A DNA stretch of 60,000 bases from Mesostigma viride (Eukaryota; Streptophyta; Mesostigmatophyceae; Mesostigmatales; Mesostigmataceae). The stretch spans positions 3,360,420-3,420,419 of the forward strand of contig RPFO01000076.1 of NCBI GenBank assembly GCA_009746045.1, read 5' to 3'. Below the pieces are notes generated by a model. That model saw only the letters and a program-made list of their open reading frames with translations. It had not been told where the DNA came from and ran no database searches. Position 1 is the stretch's first letter; every line of letters starts with the position of its first letter. Made by a program: the position numbers and the translations under genes. Shown here in pieces: positions 1-10,877 of the stretch.

Positions 1-821
1 AAGGGGGTGCCACGCGGCTGCTAGCGGCTAGCACGCGGCGCTCGTCAGGGGGGTAGTCAAGCGACCCGATCGCGCCATCTGGCCGGGTGGGCATGAACGC
101 GATGAGTGCGGTCAACGCTGTACGCACTGTGTCGGGGGGTGGAGAGGGTGCAAAACAACAACACCAAAACAAAAAAGATCAACAGGAGTTGTTGAGCAGG
201 CGAACAGATGGACGGGGAGGGGGAAGTATGCAGGGGCCTAAAGCACTGAGGGAGGTTGGTGTGTGTGTGGGGGGGGGGCAGCGAGGGGGGTTGGTGTGTG
301 GGGGATGAGGCCATGAGTTGCATTGATGTGCGGGGAAGGGGAGGGCAGTCAGGGGCGCTGGTGCGTGGAACATGTGGCAAAGGGTGTTAGGGCAGATCGG
401 GACCACTGGGGAGGCGTGAAGGAGGCACGCAGAATCACAATGGCAAGACACACGGGCAGGCTCTAAGCTTGAGTAGACGCACCAGTAAACGGGCAAATAC
501 AAAACAAGCTTGTGTTGGCATGGCTGCCAGGATCGGTGCACGTCCAGGTTGCACAACAAGAAAAAGTTCAAGTTCGAGCCTTAAATGGCCGATGGCTAGT
601 TGATGTGGCGTGAGGGTAGATTGTCCGCTGATGACCAGGGTACCAGGGGTTACCATGCGAGGCTACAGGACCCCATGGCAATCTGGGACCATCGGTGTGG
701 ATGACCCGGCCAAGTTTGGTGAGATGCCACAGGCGACACATACAAAACGTACCATGACTTGAGTTGAATTGAGGGACGCCTACCTCAAAGAGGGACGCCT
801 ACCTATATATATATAGCAGTA
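1..821. other. unassigned flank, no gene seen
   Basis: This stretch is rich in G runs and GTGTG/GGGG low-complexity sequence around 120-310. Open frames here are short, overlap on both strands and show no recognisable domain. It ends at the TTAA that forms the left target site of the next element. I see nothing else supportable. Confidence 0.5.
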
Positions 822-2587
822 TTAAGGGGACCGGACATACCTCAAGTGCAATTTTCTGGAAAAAATGCCTAGGCATGTGATAAAAATATAGTGATGATTG
901 GGGACCATAAATATGATTTTAAAAAAATTCCAGCCACTTGGGGGGGGTTAGTACCCCCCACCATGTGCCCGTTATGTGCTAAAAAAAGAAAAAGACGCTA
1001 TTTTTAGCATATTTTCCCTAGGGCAAACACATTGTGACCAAATCATACATTCCCGTAAAATCCCCACCCTTGCCAGTAATCGCAGCTAGTTTGCACCACA
1101 AAATAAGCACGCATAGGTACACTTTCTCCCCAAATACTTCTTTTTTTAACTACTCCCAATTTCTCCCAAAATACTTCTTTTTTTAAGCAAAAAAAATCTT
1201 AAAAATCATATGCACGGGCAAGATGTCCAAATCATATATTCCAGTGTGCTTGAGGGTGGGAATTTTACAGCCCCAAATTTTCAGCTCATTCTGACATCAT
1301 TTGACCATAGTAATTCTTCAAACAGGTTGCACCGAAACATGGCGCTAATTGATGAAATGAGCACCAAGTATGAGGATAAGCACTCTCTTTCTCACGCATA
1401 AAGCCGGATTCCGTGTCCACATGAAGCACAATGCTTAAGGAAAAGGTTGGGCACCTCACAAGTGCCTGCCTGACCTACGCAGTGCCACCTTTTCAAGGAT
1501 GTAAGTAGCAGCAATGTTGATAGCATAACATGCCCAAATGGCATATTCTATGCCCATACCACTCGCTTAGTGTAAGCCTCATGCCGATATCCCAGTGTTT
1601 TCAACGCACAAACACCCTATTTAGAATGCCCAACAAACCAAGATGCAGGAGGCAAAGAGACAGAGCCCCCACCATGCATTAGCAGCCCGGTAGCCTCCCT
1701 AAATGTGGCTGCTTGCAGGTGATTGTACCAGTAGTGCCTGTCAGCCAACATGATGATTGAGCTACAAAAGCTCAATAAAAAAGCCTATCTACATGCAATG
1801 CCAACCGTACAACATGAGTCCATCATGAACAGAGTACAATTACTTTGCTTCTGCACGTCGAGATGCCAAGAAGTGGCTGATAGCTCGGCAGCTTCTTGCC
1901 ACGGCCAATGCAACACACAGGCAGGCCGGGTTACTGAACACGCAATAAGTTGTCTATACCATACGAAAAATTACAAGAAACAAACGCAATGAAAGCAGTA
2001 TATTGTCTTGATAACTTCTAGGTCGTAACATAAGGCATACCCGGCGCAGCAGTGCTTCTACTAACGGGACTATTTCGTCAGCTGGTTGACGAATTTCGAA
2101 ATAAGTGGTAAAAAAGTCAACCATTTTGGGCAATTCGTCAACCACATTCGTCAACCAACTCGGCAATTCGTCAACCAATTGACGAATATGTTCCGCAATT
2201 TGTCAACCGGATTGACGAAATGTTTAGGGTATTCGTCAACCACCCAAGTCAGGCTTTCCCATAGAGAGGCCAGACCTGAGGTCCAGCGGCGCGGCGTCAG
2301 GCCGTCAGCCCGTACCTGGTACCAGCTGAATCCTAGGTACGCTGCAGTTAGAGTTGGTTTGGAAAGACGGTAAGTATGGTTCGGGACAATGGTACCAAAA
2401 CTGAAGACGAGGAAGGCAGGACCAGCCAACCAGGGCATGAAAAAATTATTACCGGTATTAATCATGGTATTAATTACCCTCCGACCTCAGGCCGTCTGGC
2501 GACTACATGTGCGATAAAATATTGCATGCCATTTTGTTTCGATAATTGTGGCGGCCGATGTTTAGGTAGTGTTGCATGAGCTAGAGA

Positions 2588-3131
2588 ATGTCTAAGAAAA
2601 ACGGTTTGGCGGGTTTCAAGACTAGCACCTTAGATGCCCTGTTTGAGAAGCAAGCTGGAGAAACTGTAGCAACGGAAAATATCGTCGACCTAGGCCGCAG
2701 TTTAGATGAAAAGGAGGGCAGGCAGGGCCGCGACAAACGCAAGAGAGTAGAGCGTGAGGAAGAGGATGGGTCTACTGCGCAGGAAGAGGAAGATGGCGGC
2801 CAGTCAGCATCATCTGACAACGCCTCAAATTCTGTCGAGGAGGAATCTAGCGAGGAGGAATCTGGCGAGGAGGGGGCCGAGACAGAAAGGAGCAAGGCCG
2901 ATGATGGCGGCAGCTCTGAGCCAGGGAAAGAGAAGGGCAAGAGAAAGCCTACGGTGACGGAATTCGGCGGGCATACCAGATGTGGCTTAACGCAGCTGGC
3001 CCCCGCCGGATGGGCGGTGGCACAGGCAACAAGTGGACAGGCGCGCGCAGCTCGCAGGGTGCAGGGCCAAGCTCGGACAAAACTGTTACAGTAGTGCCTG
3101 TTGATGGCAGTGAGGAGGACGTGATGGTTGT
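2588..3131 (+). CDS. acidic low-complexity protein of the hAT-like element
   Basis: An open frame of 168 codons begins with MSKKNGLAGFKTSTLDALFE at 2588. About 35 residues look ordered; the rest is a Glu/Ser/Asp-rich tract (roughly residues 55-120) ending in a basic KEKGKRKP patch. After about position 2960 the neighbouring frame looks more protein-like: it runs through AYQMWLNAAGPRRMGGG to PVDGSEEDVMVV and stops at a TAA inside the TTAA target of the nested element. This suggests a frameshift or a short intron near 2960. No domain is recognised. It could be the N-terminal part of an element-encoded protein or an accessory ORF; no transposase domain is seen. Confidence 0.4.
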
Positions 3132-4481
3132 TTAACCCTTAGTCGGGAAACCACCCGACCTGTCGGGTGGTTTGACAAACGGTCAAATTTCGCGCCGCGC
3201 CGTGAGCGCCGCGCCACTTGTGACGGAGGACAGTTGTCCGGTGGGTCCGGGGACACTTAGGGACGAGGGTGATGCATAGGTTTGGGGGTAATATTCGCCA
3301 TAGCCTGGTAATTACAACGTGCATTGAGCAGGTATCACGTGACTTTGGCGGGAAATTTTCACTCGCGCGCGCGTAACTAGATATGGCTGCCAGCATGCCG
3401 TTCTCATGGAAATTTTGCGTGTCGAGGCTAGAAACGGTTCAGAATTTTGCTCAGAATGACTTTGCGTGATTTTCGTAGGTCAGGCATGGCCAAACTTGTA
3501 GGATTGGGAAAATTCAGGTAGGAAAATACCGCCTTCTGGGTCGTCAGTGCCAGATGAGTAATCGCTTATCATATTTCCATTTTATCCTCGTGGCCGGGCA
3601 GTCTGCGCCAGCCCAAGCATCCAGATTTGGTACCGGATGTCCGCTGATGCGTTTGCTGGGAATGCAGACGCGTTTATAGGTAATATTTGAACGGAGCATC
3701 AACCTTGTAATCATAAAGGATGCATGCATGATGCGGCTATGGCGACCTATGCCTGTAAAGCAATGGTATGTGTGAGATATGAGGGTCCCGGCCAGTGGAA
3801 TCCGGGCAGGACGTGAACGAGCCAGGTATGGCAACGTGTTTGCGTGTCCTTTGCAGCGGAATACGTCTCCCATGCATTATATTTGACGAGCTTTTTAGTG
3901 CACCTTTCAGCAAGCCTCCATGCCTGCTGTAAAGAGGGGTATTAGCCCTGAAAGTGACCAGTTTATGGCATTTCTTTGGAGCATATCATTTCGTTAATGC
4001 AGGTAGGCAACATGTTTGTATTCCAGCACCTTTGGCAATCTTTTATAGCTTGCTATAATGCATTCTTGTATTGCATGTCTTAGATGGCTGTTTACGCGCG
4101 CGTAACCCACACACATATATGAGCACCTTATATAGGTCTAATGGGTTATCCGGGTGGTCTGACCCAAGGAAAGCACCATTGGACTATCCAACTAAGTTGT
4201 CCAATGTTGTTGTTGAGGTTCCATACCCTCCCTGGGAAGTTAGGTGGGGGTTCACTTTTCCTTGGGGAAAAAAGATCGTCTTTTGGCCAAGTTTGACTGG
4301 CGCTATCATCCAAATGCTTCGATAAACCCGTGGTATTATTGCATATTCTGAAAGCCCTCGAAGTGTAGATACTCCTAGCATCTTGGTTGGGGGCATTTGG
4401 AGTTGTGGCCTGTGAGTTATGATTTTTCTCATTTTCAGGGGTCTGAAAGTGCCAAAAATGGTCCTCCCGACTAAGGGTTAA
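3132..4481. mobile_element. piggyBac-like MITE nested in the hAT-like element
   Basis: TTAA at 3132-3135 and 4478-4481 flanks perfect inverted ends CCCTTAGTCGGGA (3136-3148) and TCCCGACTAAGGG (4465-4477). Starting with CCC next to TTAA is the usual piggyBac terminus. The 1342-bp interior has only short, unrelated open frames, so it is non-autonomous. Its ends differ from the PBL family and from the autonomous piggyBac at 19.9 kb, so it is a third TTAA-targeting family in this window. Confidence 0.85.
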
Positions 4482-4845
4482 TGGCCTCGTGCTGTGCACA
4501 CTTGACTCTGGCCTAGCTGTGAAGGATACTAGTAATTATTCTGTAGTTTATGCAGTTGTCAACAACCACCAAGTGATATTGTGTTTTATCCACATGTATT
4601 ACATGCGTGTGTGAGCGACCTTAAGTTAATTATAAAGAAATAAAGCTTCCCCCTCCCCTCCCCCAGGTTTGACGAAGCGCCAAGGCAAATAGTCAACCAG
4701 TTTGACGAATTGCCGAGGCAAATAGTCAACCATTTGACGAAGTGCCGAGGCAAATAGTCAACCGTTTGACGAATGACAAAAACCCTTAGTAGAAGCACTG
4801 CCGTCCATGTTAAGTAGTGTGTGTAACACTATTTGTAAACTCACA

Positions 4846-5477
4846 CTAATGCATGTGCGACACTAATTGACATGGACGTTGTAAGCTTAGCCGGGCGCAG
4901 CATAGACTAGGACGATAAAAGCAGCAAGAAATCTGACAACGCAACTGCAAGAAACGGTGAGCTGGACCGTGGGAACTCCGCAGATAAGAGCCTAGAAAAA
5001 TTACCTCGATGAACTTCGAAGGCATGTAAAAATCAGCAGATGACATGCGGCTAAAATCCGTGCCATTATAGGCATCGATTTTCGCCCAGGCGTGCAAGAA
5101 AGGCCCACCTACCATGTTAAGGTCGGAAATGCATCGCGCAGGCCTGAACATACTCTTACCGTAAATGACAAGAAATGAAAAGAGAGCGTCGGCTTTTTTA
5201 CAGAATGGAAAACTATCAGCATACGGACTTTCATTACGACCATTAGACATAAAAGAAACTCGACAGCCATTGCCGTATGCATCGATCCTACTTCATTCCT
5301 CGCGATGAAAATTCACGTCAGACCCCCTTTCCGATGGTAAAGAAGGGCGCCAGCGATATTCCAAACCACAATCGTCCCATAAAATAGAATCACCAACTAA
5401 TTTTCTCCAAGATTCGAGCATATTTTCTGCCTTTCCCATGCCAGATTTGTCAAGTTTCGCCTAAACGCAGTCGCCAT
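4846..5477 (-). pseudogene. degenerate conserved ORF of PBL-1
   Basis: On the minus strand an ATG at 5477, 117 bp inside the right terminus, starts MATAFRRN and is followed by a frame broken by stops. A second block (SFLVIYGKSMFRPARCISDL, then HAWAKIDAYNGTDFSR) lies near 5180-5040. Both blocks occur at matching distances in PBL-2 and PBL-3, so they descend from one element-borne gene. The conserved order is MAT-F..., a hydrophobic stretch, then GK..R.A.C and W-A-K/R-D...G.GT. I do not recognise a family. Confidence 0.45.
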
Positions 5478-5598
5478 GGCCAGTTCTGCAAGGGGTGCGC
5501 GCACCGTGCACCCACTTTTTCACGGTATGGACGGTGCCATCGGTACCGGCGCGAATATTTTTGGCGCGAAAATATTCCCTTATGTCGGGTCCCCTTAA

Positions 5599-6470
5599 AT
5601 TATATAACTATCCATTCCACGATGAGATATAGGACTAGTAAGCATCTCAATCTCCACCGTGTTCCTTGCTCACCAGTGCTTCCGTTCCCACGCTCACCGC
5701 TCCACGACGGCTGCCAGTGCTCTGGGTGGTAGTGGGAGAGGGAAAGGGTACCACTACATGGTCACTATAAGCACTACAAGCACATCACACCACGCTAGGG
5801 TACCCATCTCCCACGCTCACCGCTCCACGACGGCTGCCAGTGCTCCGGGTGGTAGTTGGAGATGCTGAGGCAGATCTTGGTATTCGTCTCAAAGCGGCCG
5901 GTGGGCTGAACGACCCGACGGGGGTCACGCAGACATTATGTAGCAAACAAGGAAGGAGGGGAGGAAGGGCGAGGACGAAGGGTGGTGTGAGCACACGCAG
6001 CAGACCTAGGGGGCGCACCGCATTCAAGTCATGGTGCCAGGCATTCACGCATCTAACCGTTGTTTTAACTTCAGGGGGTATAAGCTCTTGTAGGTACTGT
6101 CCACCCAATTGGATGCACAACATGAAAGGGGGAGGGATGACCCTTGCCTGATTGATGGCCGCCTTGTATTTCATGGCTCCACAGAACCGGTTGGGCGACA
6201 ACACAAGGGCGCACAAGCTGGCCCACCAACCACCACAGCTCGCAAATGCAGTCGTGAACCACCAACAGACACGTAGAGGGCATCCAGCGATGACAGCAGC
6301 CACTTGGCACGGTTTTTTCCAGTGACTTCCGCTTATCAGACAGGAATAGCGGCACTACAGAACATGTCAGTATATGTGTATCAAGGAGACACCCCACTCA
6401 GGCCAGTAGTCGGGAGAATCTGAACCATGGTAGCTCGAGCCTGCCGTTATCTTTTCCGCGTTTATATGTG
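5599..6470. repeat. gene-poor region with a 52-bp direct duplication
   Basis: The segment CCCACGCTCACCGCTCCACG and its continuation through the GGTGGTAG motif occurs at 5687-5738 and again at 5810-5861 with a few mismatches, giving a spacing of 123 bp. No gene is supported: open frames on both strands lack similarity I can name. If the UBE2J gene is intact, this stretch would lie inside its third intron. Confidence 0.5.
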
Positions 6471-7237
6471 TATAGTGCATAGTGCATAGTGTATAGTGTG
6501 CAGTGCATAGTGTATAGTGTGTAGTGCATAGTGTATAGTGTATAGTGTATAGTGTATAGTGTATAGTGTATAGTGTATAGTGTATAGTGTATAGTGTATA
6601 GTGTATAGTGTATAGTGTATAGTGTATAGTGTATAGTGTATAGTGTATAGTGTATAGTGTATAGTGTATAGTGTATAGTGTATAGTGTATAGTGTATAGT
6701 GTATAGTGTATAGTGTATAGTGTACAGTGTACAGTGTACAGTGTATAGTGTACAGTGTATAGCGTATAGTGTGTAGTGTATAGCGTAGAGTGTGTAGTGC
6801 ATAGTGTATAGTGTATAGTGTATAGTGTATGGTGTATAGTGTATAGTGTATAGTGTATAGTGTATAGTGTATAGTGTATAGTGTATAGTGTATAGTGTAT
6901 AGTGTATAGTGTATAGTGTATAGTGTATAGTGTATGGTGTATGGTGTATAGCGTATAGCGTATAGCGTATAGTGTATAGTGTATAGTGTATAGTGTATAG
7001 TGTATAGTGTATAGTGTATAGTGTATAGTGTATAGTGTATAGTGTATAGTGTATCGTGTATAGTGTGTAGTGTATAGTGTATAGTGTATAGCGTATAGTG
7101 TGTAGTGCATAGTGTATAGTGTATAGTGTGTAGTGTATAGTGTACAGTGTGTAGTGTATAGTGTATAGTGTATAGTGTATAGTGTATAGTGTATAGTGTA
7201 TAGTGTATAGTGTATAGTGTATAGTGTATAGTGTATA
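6471..7237. repeat. heptamer satellite (TATAGTG)n, left arm
   Basis: About 110 nearly perfect tandem copies of the 7-mer TATAGTG, with scattered C/G variants such as TATAGCG and TACAGTG. Seven is not a multiple of three and the complement CACTATA has no stop in any frame, so long spurious open frames reading HYTLYTI appear on the minus strand; these are not genes. The array resumes at 7682 after a MITE. Confidence 0.97.
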
Positions 7238-7681
7238 CCGTAGTGGTCAAAATCACTTTTCGACAAACCTCTTTGCGAATCGACCTCGCAAACTACTTTT
7301 CATGGGCTTCATTTTGGGTCGCTAAGTTCAAAACTTACCGCGTCGCGCCTGCGCCGTGCCGCACGCAGACAGGTAGAACGAACGCGTGGCGCCAAAACTT
7401 TCGCGCATTTTGTCACTTGTCATGCGAAAGCCAAAGGCTTGTGCAGCCATGCACGTTGTCTTGGCACGATGGCAGAAGAGCGGGGAGGCCGGCAGGCCAG
7501 CAGGCAGTCAAGCCTGCTGGCCTATAAATTTACGACATCGAGTACCTGCCACTGACCATAAACAAGTCGATGGGCTCGCAAACTTAAAACTTTGCCTTCA
7601 TTTTGGGTCGCAAACTATAAATTTCACCCTGTTTTTGGGTCGCAAAGTAGGTTTGTCGCAAAGTGATTTTGACCACTACGG
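7238..7681. mobile_element. 444-bp MITE with TA target duplication (mariner-like)
   Basis: Inverted ends begin CCGTAGTGGTCAAAATCACT at both termini and stay paired over about 33 bp with a single mismatch, extending imperfectly further in (GGGTCGC motifs on both sides). TA dinucleotides flank both ends (7236-7237 and 7682-7683). Removing the element and one TA leaves the heptamer array in perfect phase, which confirms the boundaries. There is no coding capacity. TA duplication and terminal structure fit Tc1/mariner-type MITEs. Confidence 0.85.
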
Positions 7682-8248
7682 TAGTGTATAGTGTATAGTG
7701 TATAGTGTTTAGTGTATAGTGTATAGTGTATAGTGTATAGTGTATAGTGTATAGTGTATAGTGTATAGTGTATAGTGTATAGTGTATAGTGTATAGTGTA
7801 TAGTGTATAGTGTATAGTGTATCGTGTATCGTGTATCGTGTATCGTGTATAGTGTATAGTGTATAGTGTGTAGTGTATAGTGTGTAGTGTATAGTGTATA
7901 GTGTATAGTGTATAGTGTATAGTGTATAGTGTATAGTGTATAGTGTATAGTGTATAGTGTATAGTGTATAGTGTATAGTGTATAGTGTATAGTGTATAGT
8001 GTATAGTGTATAGTGTATAGTGTATAGTGTATAGTGTATAGTGTATAGTGTATAGTGTATAGTGTATAGTGTATAGTGTATAGTGTATAGTGTATAGTGT
8101 ATAGTGTATAGTGTATAGTGTATAGTGTGTAGTGTATAGCGTATAGTGTGTAGTGCATAGTGTATAGTGTATCGTGTGTAGTGTATAGTGTATAGTGTAT
8201 AGTGTATAGTGTATAGTGTATAGTGTATAGTGTGTAGTGTATAGTGTA
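7682..8248. repeat. heptamer satellite (TATAGTG)n, right arm
   Basis: Continuation of the array at 6471, about 80 copies, with a short cluster of TATCGTG variants near 7820-7845. The two arms were one array before the MITE inserted. Confidence 0.97.
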
Positions 8249-8334
8249 CCTGGTCAGGACACTCCGTCCATAAGCATAGTAATCGACACCTGTCATTCAT
8301 AAAACGTAGTATTTGGAGCATTTCTAGAACCTTC

Positions 8335-8490
8335 AGTTATTGATTATCATTGCAGATGCCTTCATGATGACTATTCCAGATACCTTAATGATGATTATTC
8401 CATACATGCCATTATTGATTATTCCGAATAACTTATTGATTATCCCAGATATCTTATTGATGAATATTCCAGAAACTTCAACTGGCTAAA
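8335..8490. repeat. degenerate AT-rich tandem repeat
   Basis: Roughly 25-30 bp units built on ATTGATTATTCCAGATACCTT are repeated about five times with much divergence. The stretch lies just downstream of UBE2J exon 3 on the minus strand, inside the presumed intron. Confidence 0.5.
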
Positions 8491-8527
8491 AATTATACTA
8501 CTACTCGTTTTCAACCGCAGCACTTGC

Positions 8528-10877
8528 CGAGAGCAGCATGAACGTGGGCGGCTTGAACGGGTAGTCATGCGGCAGGATGATGCGGCCGTGGAAGATGCCG
8601 CCCTCAAACTCGCTGTCGGGTGGGCCCGCCACCGCAAAGTGCCACTCAAACAGATTGTCCTGCGGTTGGTGGGGGCGGCCATTGGGGGTTGGAGGGACAC
8701 ATGGGGGTGGAGGACATCGAAGGTGGACTCGTGGGTGGGTGAACATGTGGGTTGGTAGGCGGGTGGTTGCATGGACAGCGATTGTGGGCACAAAACACAT
8801 CCACAAGGGGAGGGCCAGCCAAAGGTCAGCTTCCGACCATATTGTAGCGCTGAGGCCGAAGAAAAGTGACCACACACGAGTGCCACGGTACGAAGAACAC
8901 ACATGATCGTTACAGCGACCACACATGACCGTTACAGTGACCACACATGACCGTTACAGTGACCACCCATGACCGTTACAGTGACCACCCATGACCGTTA
9001 CAGTGACCACCCATGATCGTTACAGCGACCACACATGACCGTTACAGTGACCACACATGACCGTTACAGCGACCACACATGATCGTTACAGTGACCACAC
9101 ATGATCGATACAGTGACCACACATGATCGATACAGTGACCACCCATGCTCGCCCCGTGCCTGCACGAGAGCGCCACAGTAGCCACACGTCAGCCTACGGC
9201 GCGGCCAGGACGGCTGAAATCATGCAAGGCAACCGCGATTGGGGCGCATGCGTGCGCCCACCTGCAGGGGCTCTGCGATCACATCGTCCACCGGCTGCCG
9301 ACGCATCTCCTTGAGCTCCTGCGGACCAGGGGCGCAGCGGGGTGTGTGACAACAGGGGGACGTATGCCAGCCAGCATGCCAGCGGGGGGCGTGGGTAGCA
9401 AAGGGCACACACATCAGCAACGGCAGCACACACAGGTACGCGGCAGCACACACAGGTACGCGACAGCACACACAGGTACGCGACAGCACACACAGGTACG
9501 CAACAGGAAAGCCCTCATTCACCTCCTCGAGTCTCCTGCGGAGACAGGCACAGGTTTGGTGATAGCAACAGGTGGGTGGTGACCCTCAACAGGATTCTGT
9601 GGAAAAACGTGGGCACGGCTATCCATGGTTCATGACACAACATGATGTGGACGTACAGAAATGTTCACAGGCACCGCGGGTTACCAAGCGCATGCCCTCA
9701 CTACTCTCTCTTTGCTACTGCAGAGAAGGGCAGCCAAGGGCACACGCATCAGCAAGAAGAAAAACAGTGATTAACAACAGCAAATTGTCACAGTTTCTTT
9801 CAGCTAGTGCCGCTGCAGAGAGAGCTGGCACAAATACGAATCGATAGGAGAGGCTGGTGAGTCACGCCTGCCTACCCTTGTGATTATTCGTGCTAAACAA
9901 ACAGCTGGCACAAATAAGAATCGATAGGAGAGGCTGGTGAGTCACGCCTGCCTACCCTTGTGCTTATTCGTGTAAACAAAAAGCTGGCACAAATAAGAAT
10001 CGAAAGGACAGGCTGGTGAGTCACGCCTGCCTGCCCTTGTGCTTATTCGTGCTAATTAAACAGCTGGCACAAATAAGAATCGAAAGGATAGGCTGGTGAG
10101 TCACACCTGCCTACCCTTGTGCTTATTCGTGTAAACAAACAGTTGGCACAAATAAGAATCGAAAGGATAGGCTGGTGAGCAGCATTATCGTACCAAACTG
10201 GTGAACACAGCTGCCTACCAAACGAACGAAGGGGTCTGCTGCTGCCCTGGCTGGTGCGTGCGAATGCGCATGGCTTGTGGGTGGGTGCCTACAAGTGAGT
10301 GGGATGGGTGTGCGCGCGCGTGTGGGTGGTGTGGGTTGGCTGGCCAAGCGCGTGGGCCGGTACTTCAGGGGTGTGGGCGGGCGACTCTGTTTGCCCACGA
10401 GCCTTGCATTGCCCACGTTGCAGCAGTTGTACATGTGGTATTGATGGCTGGGCAGGTGAAAGGGGAAGCTAGCAAAGACAGGCAGAGCAGGGAAAGATAC
10501 TGACGTAACGAGGACAGGCACGGATGCTTATTATGGGGTAGCAAGGGCAGACAACAGAGGCAGAAGAACCTATCTTCACAACAGGTGCTTGGGGTGGAGA
10601 CATGCAAAAAAGTTATATTTAAATAGCGAAGGCAATGGCCTTGACATGGAGGGCGGGGTCTAGGCAAACTATGCGTAAAATGTGTTGCAAGGCCCTCAAC
10701 ACGGGACTATTGCACCAGATCATTAGGCCTATCAATTAAGATAGACCGAAGAGCCACATATTAGTCAAGATTTCACCACAGATTGAAAGCTTCGCATCAG
10801 GGGTGACTTACCTGCATAATTCTCTTGACCGACGGGTTCTTCATGTTATACTGCGACTCCTCCATCGTGCCCGACAT
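8528..10877 (-). CDS. UBE2J: ubiquitin-conjugating enzyme E2, UBE2J/UBC32 type, first three exons
   Basis: Three minus-strand exons join in phase 0. Exon 1 (10877-10812) encodes MSGTMEESQYNMKNPSVKRI then MQ; exon 2 (9318-9262) encodes ELKEMRRQPVDDVIAEPLQ; exon 3 (8659-8528) begins DNLFEWHFAVAGPPDSEFEG and ends with YPFKPPTFMLLS. Introns 1 and 2 have GT...AG ends. Exon 3 ends at GCAAGT, a possible GC donor; otherwise a short extension reaches a stop near 8501. The 85 residues match the N-terminal half of the UBC fold of the UBE2J family, tail-anchored E2s of the ER membrane that act in ER-associated degradation. The following exon, which should hold the catalytic Cys (NGRFE...ICLS region), and the membrane anchor are not found down to position 1. 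Either intron 3 exceeds 8 kb, filled by satellite and transposons, or the gene is truncated. An ATG four codons in (10865) could also be the start. Confidence 0.85.
8900..9145. repeat. 22-bp minisatellite in UBE2J intron 2
   Basis: About eleven tandem copies of TGACCGTTACAGTGACCACA plus two bases, with C/T and A/C variants (TGATCG, CACCCA). The array lies between exons 3 and 2 of the UBE2J gene. Confidence 0.9.
9422..9504. repeat. 20-bp tandem repeat in UBE2J intron 1
   Basis: Four copies of GGTACGCGACAGCACACACA in tandem. Just beyond it, at about 9520-9545, a stretch resembles the start of exon 2 on the minus strand (CCGCAGGAGACTCGAGGAGG against CCGCAGGAGCTCAAGGAGAT), possibly a decayed partial duplicate with its splice acceptor. 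Confidence 0.85.
9823..10180. repeat. 80-bp minisatellite in UBE2J intron 1
   Basis: About 4.5 copies of an 80-bp unit beginning AGCTGGCACAAATAAGAATC, containing GGCTGGTGAGTCACGCCTGC and ending in CTTATTCGTG. Within each unit CACAAATAAG and CTTATTCGTG form an imperfect inverted pair. Copies begin near 9823, 9901, 9981, 10060 and 10140. Confidence 0.85.

Larger units (their letters stand above)
2050..4800. mobile_element. hAT-like DNA transposon nested in PBL-1
   Basis: Inverted ends CAGTGCTTCTACTAACGG (2050-2067) and the complement of CAGTGCTTCTACTAAGGG (4783-4800) match at 17 of 18 positions. Both subterminal regions (about 2070-2240 and 4670-4780) carry many copies of a motif around GCAATTCGTCAACCA in both orientations. 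A CAGTG terminus and clustered subterminal repeats are typical of hAT elements. I could not find a matching 8-bp target duplication (left flank CGGCGCAG, right flank CCGTCCAT), so the superfamily is tentative. It carries one acidic ORF and is itself interrupted by a piggyBac-like element. Confidence 0.6.
822..5598. mobile_element. piggyBac-like non-autonomous element, copy 1 (PBL-1)
   Basis: The element is bounded by TTAA at 822-825 and 5595-5598, the target site duplicated by piggyBac-superfamily transposons. Just inside are inverted ends: GGGGACCGGACATA on the left, and on the right the reverse complement of GGGGACCCGACATA. The first 250 bp and last 300 bp are clearly related to PBL-2 and PBL-3 at 24-28 kb; shared landmarks are GATGATTGGGGACCATAAA on the left and GGGGTGCGCGCACCGTGCAC on the right. 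A 2751-bp hAT-like element sits inside it; without that insert PBL-1 would be about 2.0 kb, matching the 1.9-2.3 kb of its relatives. No transposase is visible, so mobilisation in trans is inferred. Confidence 0.85.

Noticed and set aside
6367-7266. 299- and 264-codon minus-strand frames reading HYTLYTI
   Set aside because: They are produced by the stop-free heptamer repeat CACTATA and have the same period in every frame; no gene.
7584-8321. 245- and 195-codon minus-strand frames in the right heptamer arm
   Set aside because: Same repeat artefact.
8890-10180. Tandem repeats as a CRISPR array
   Set aside because: Units are contiguous without unique spacers and sit in introns of a eukaryotic gene.
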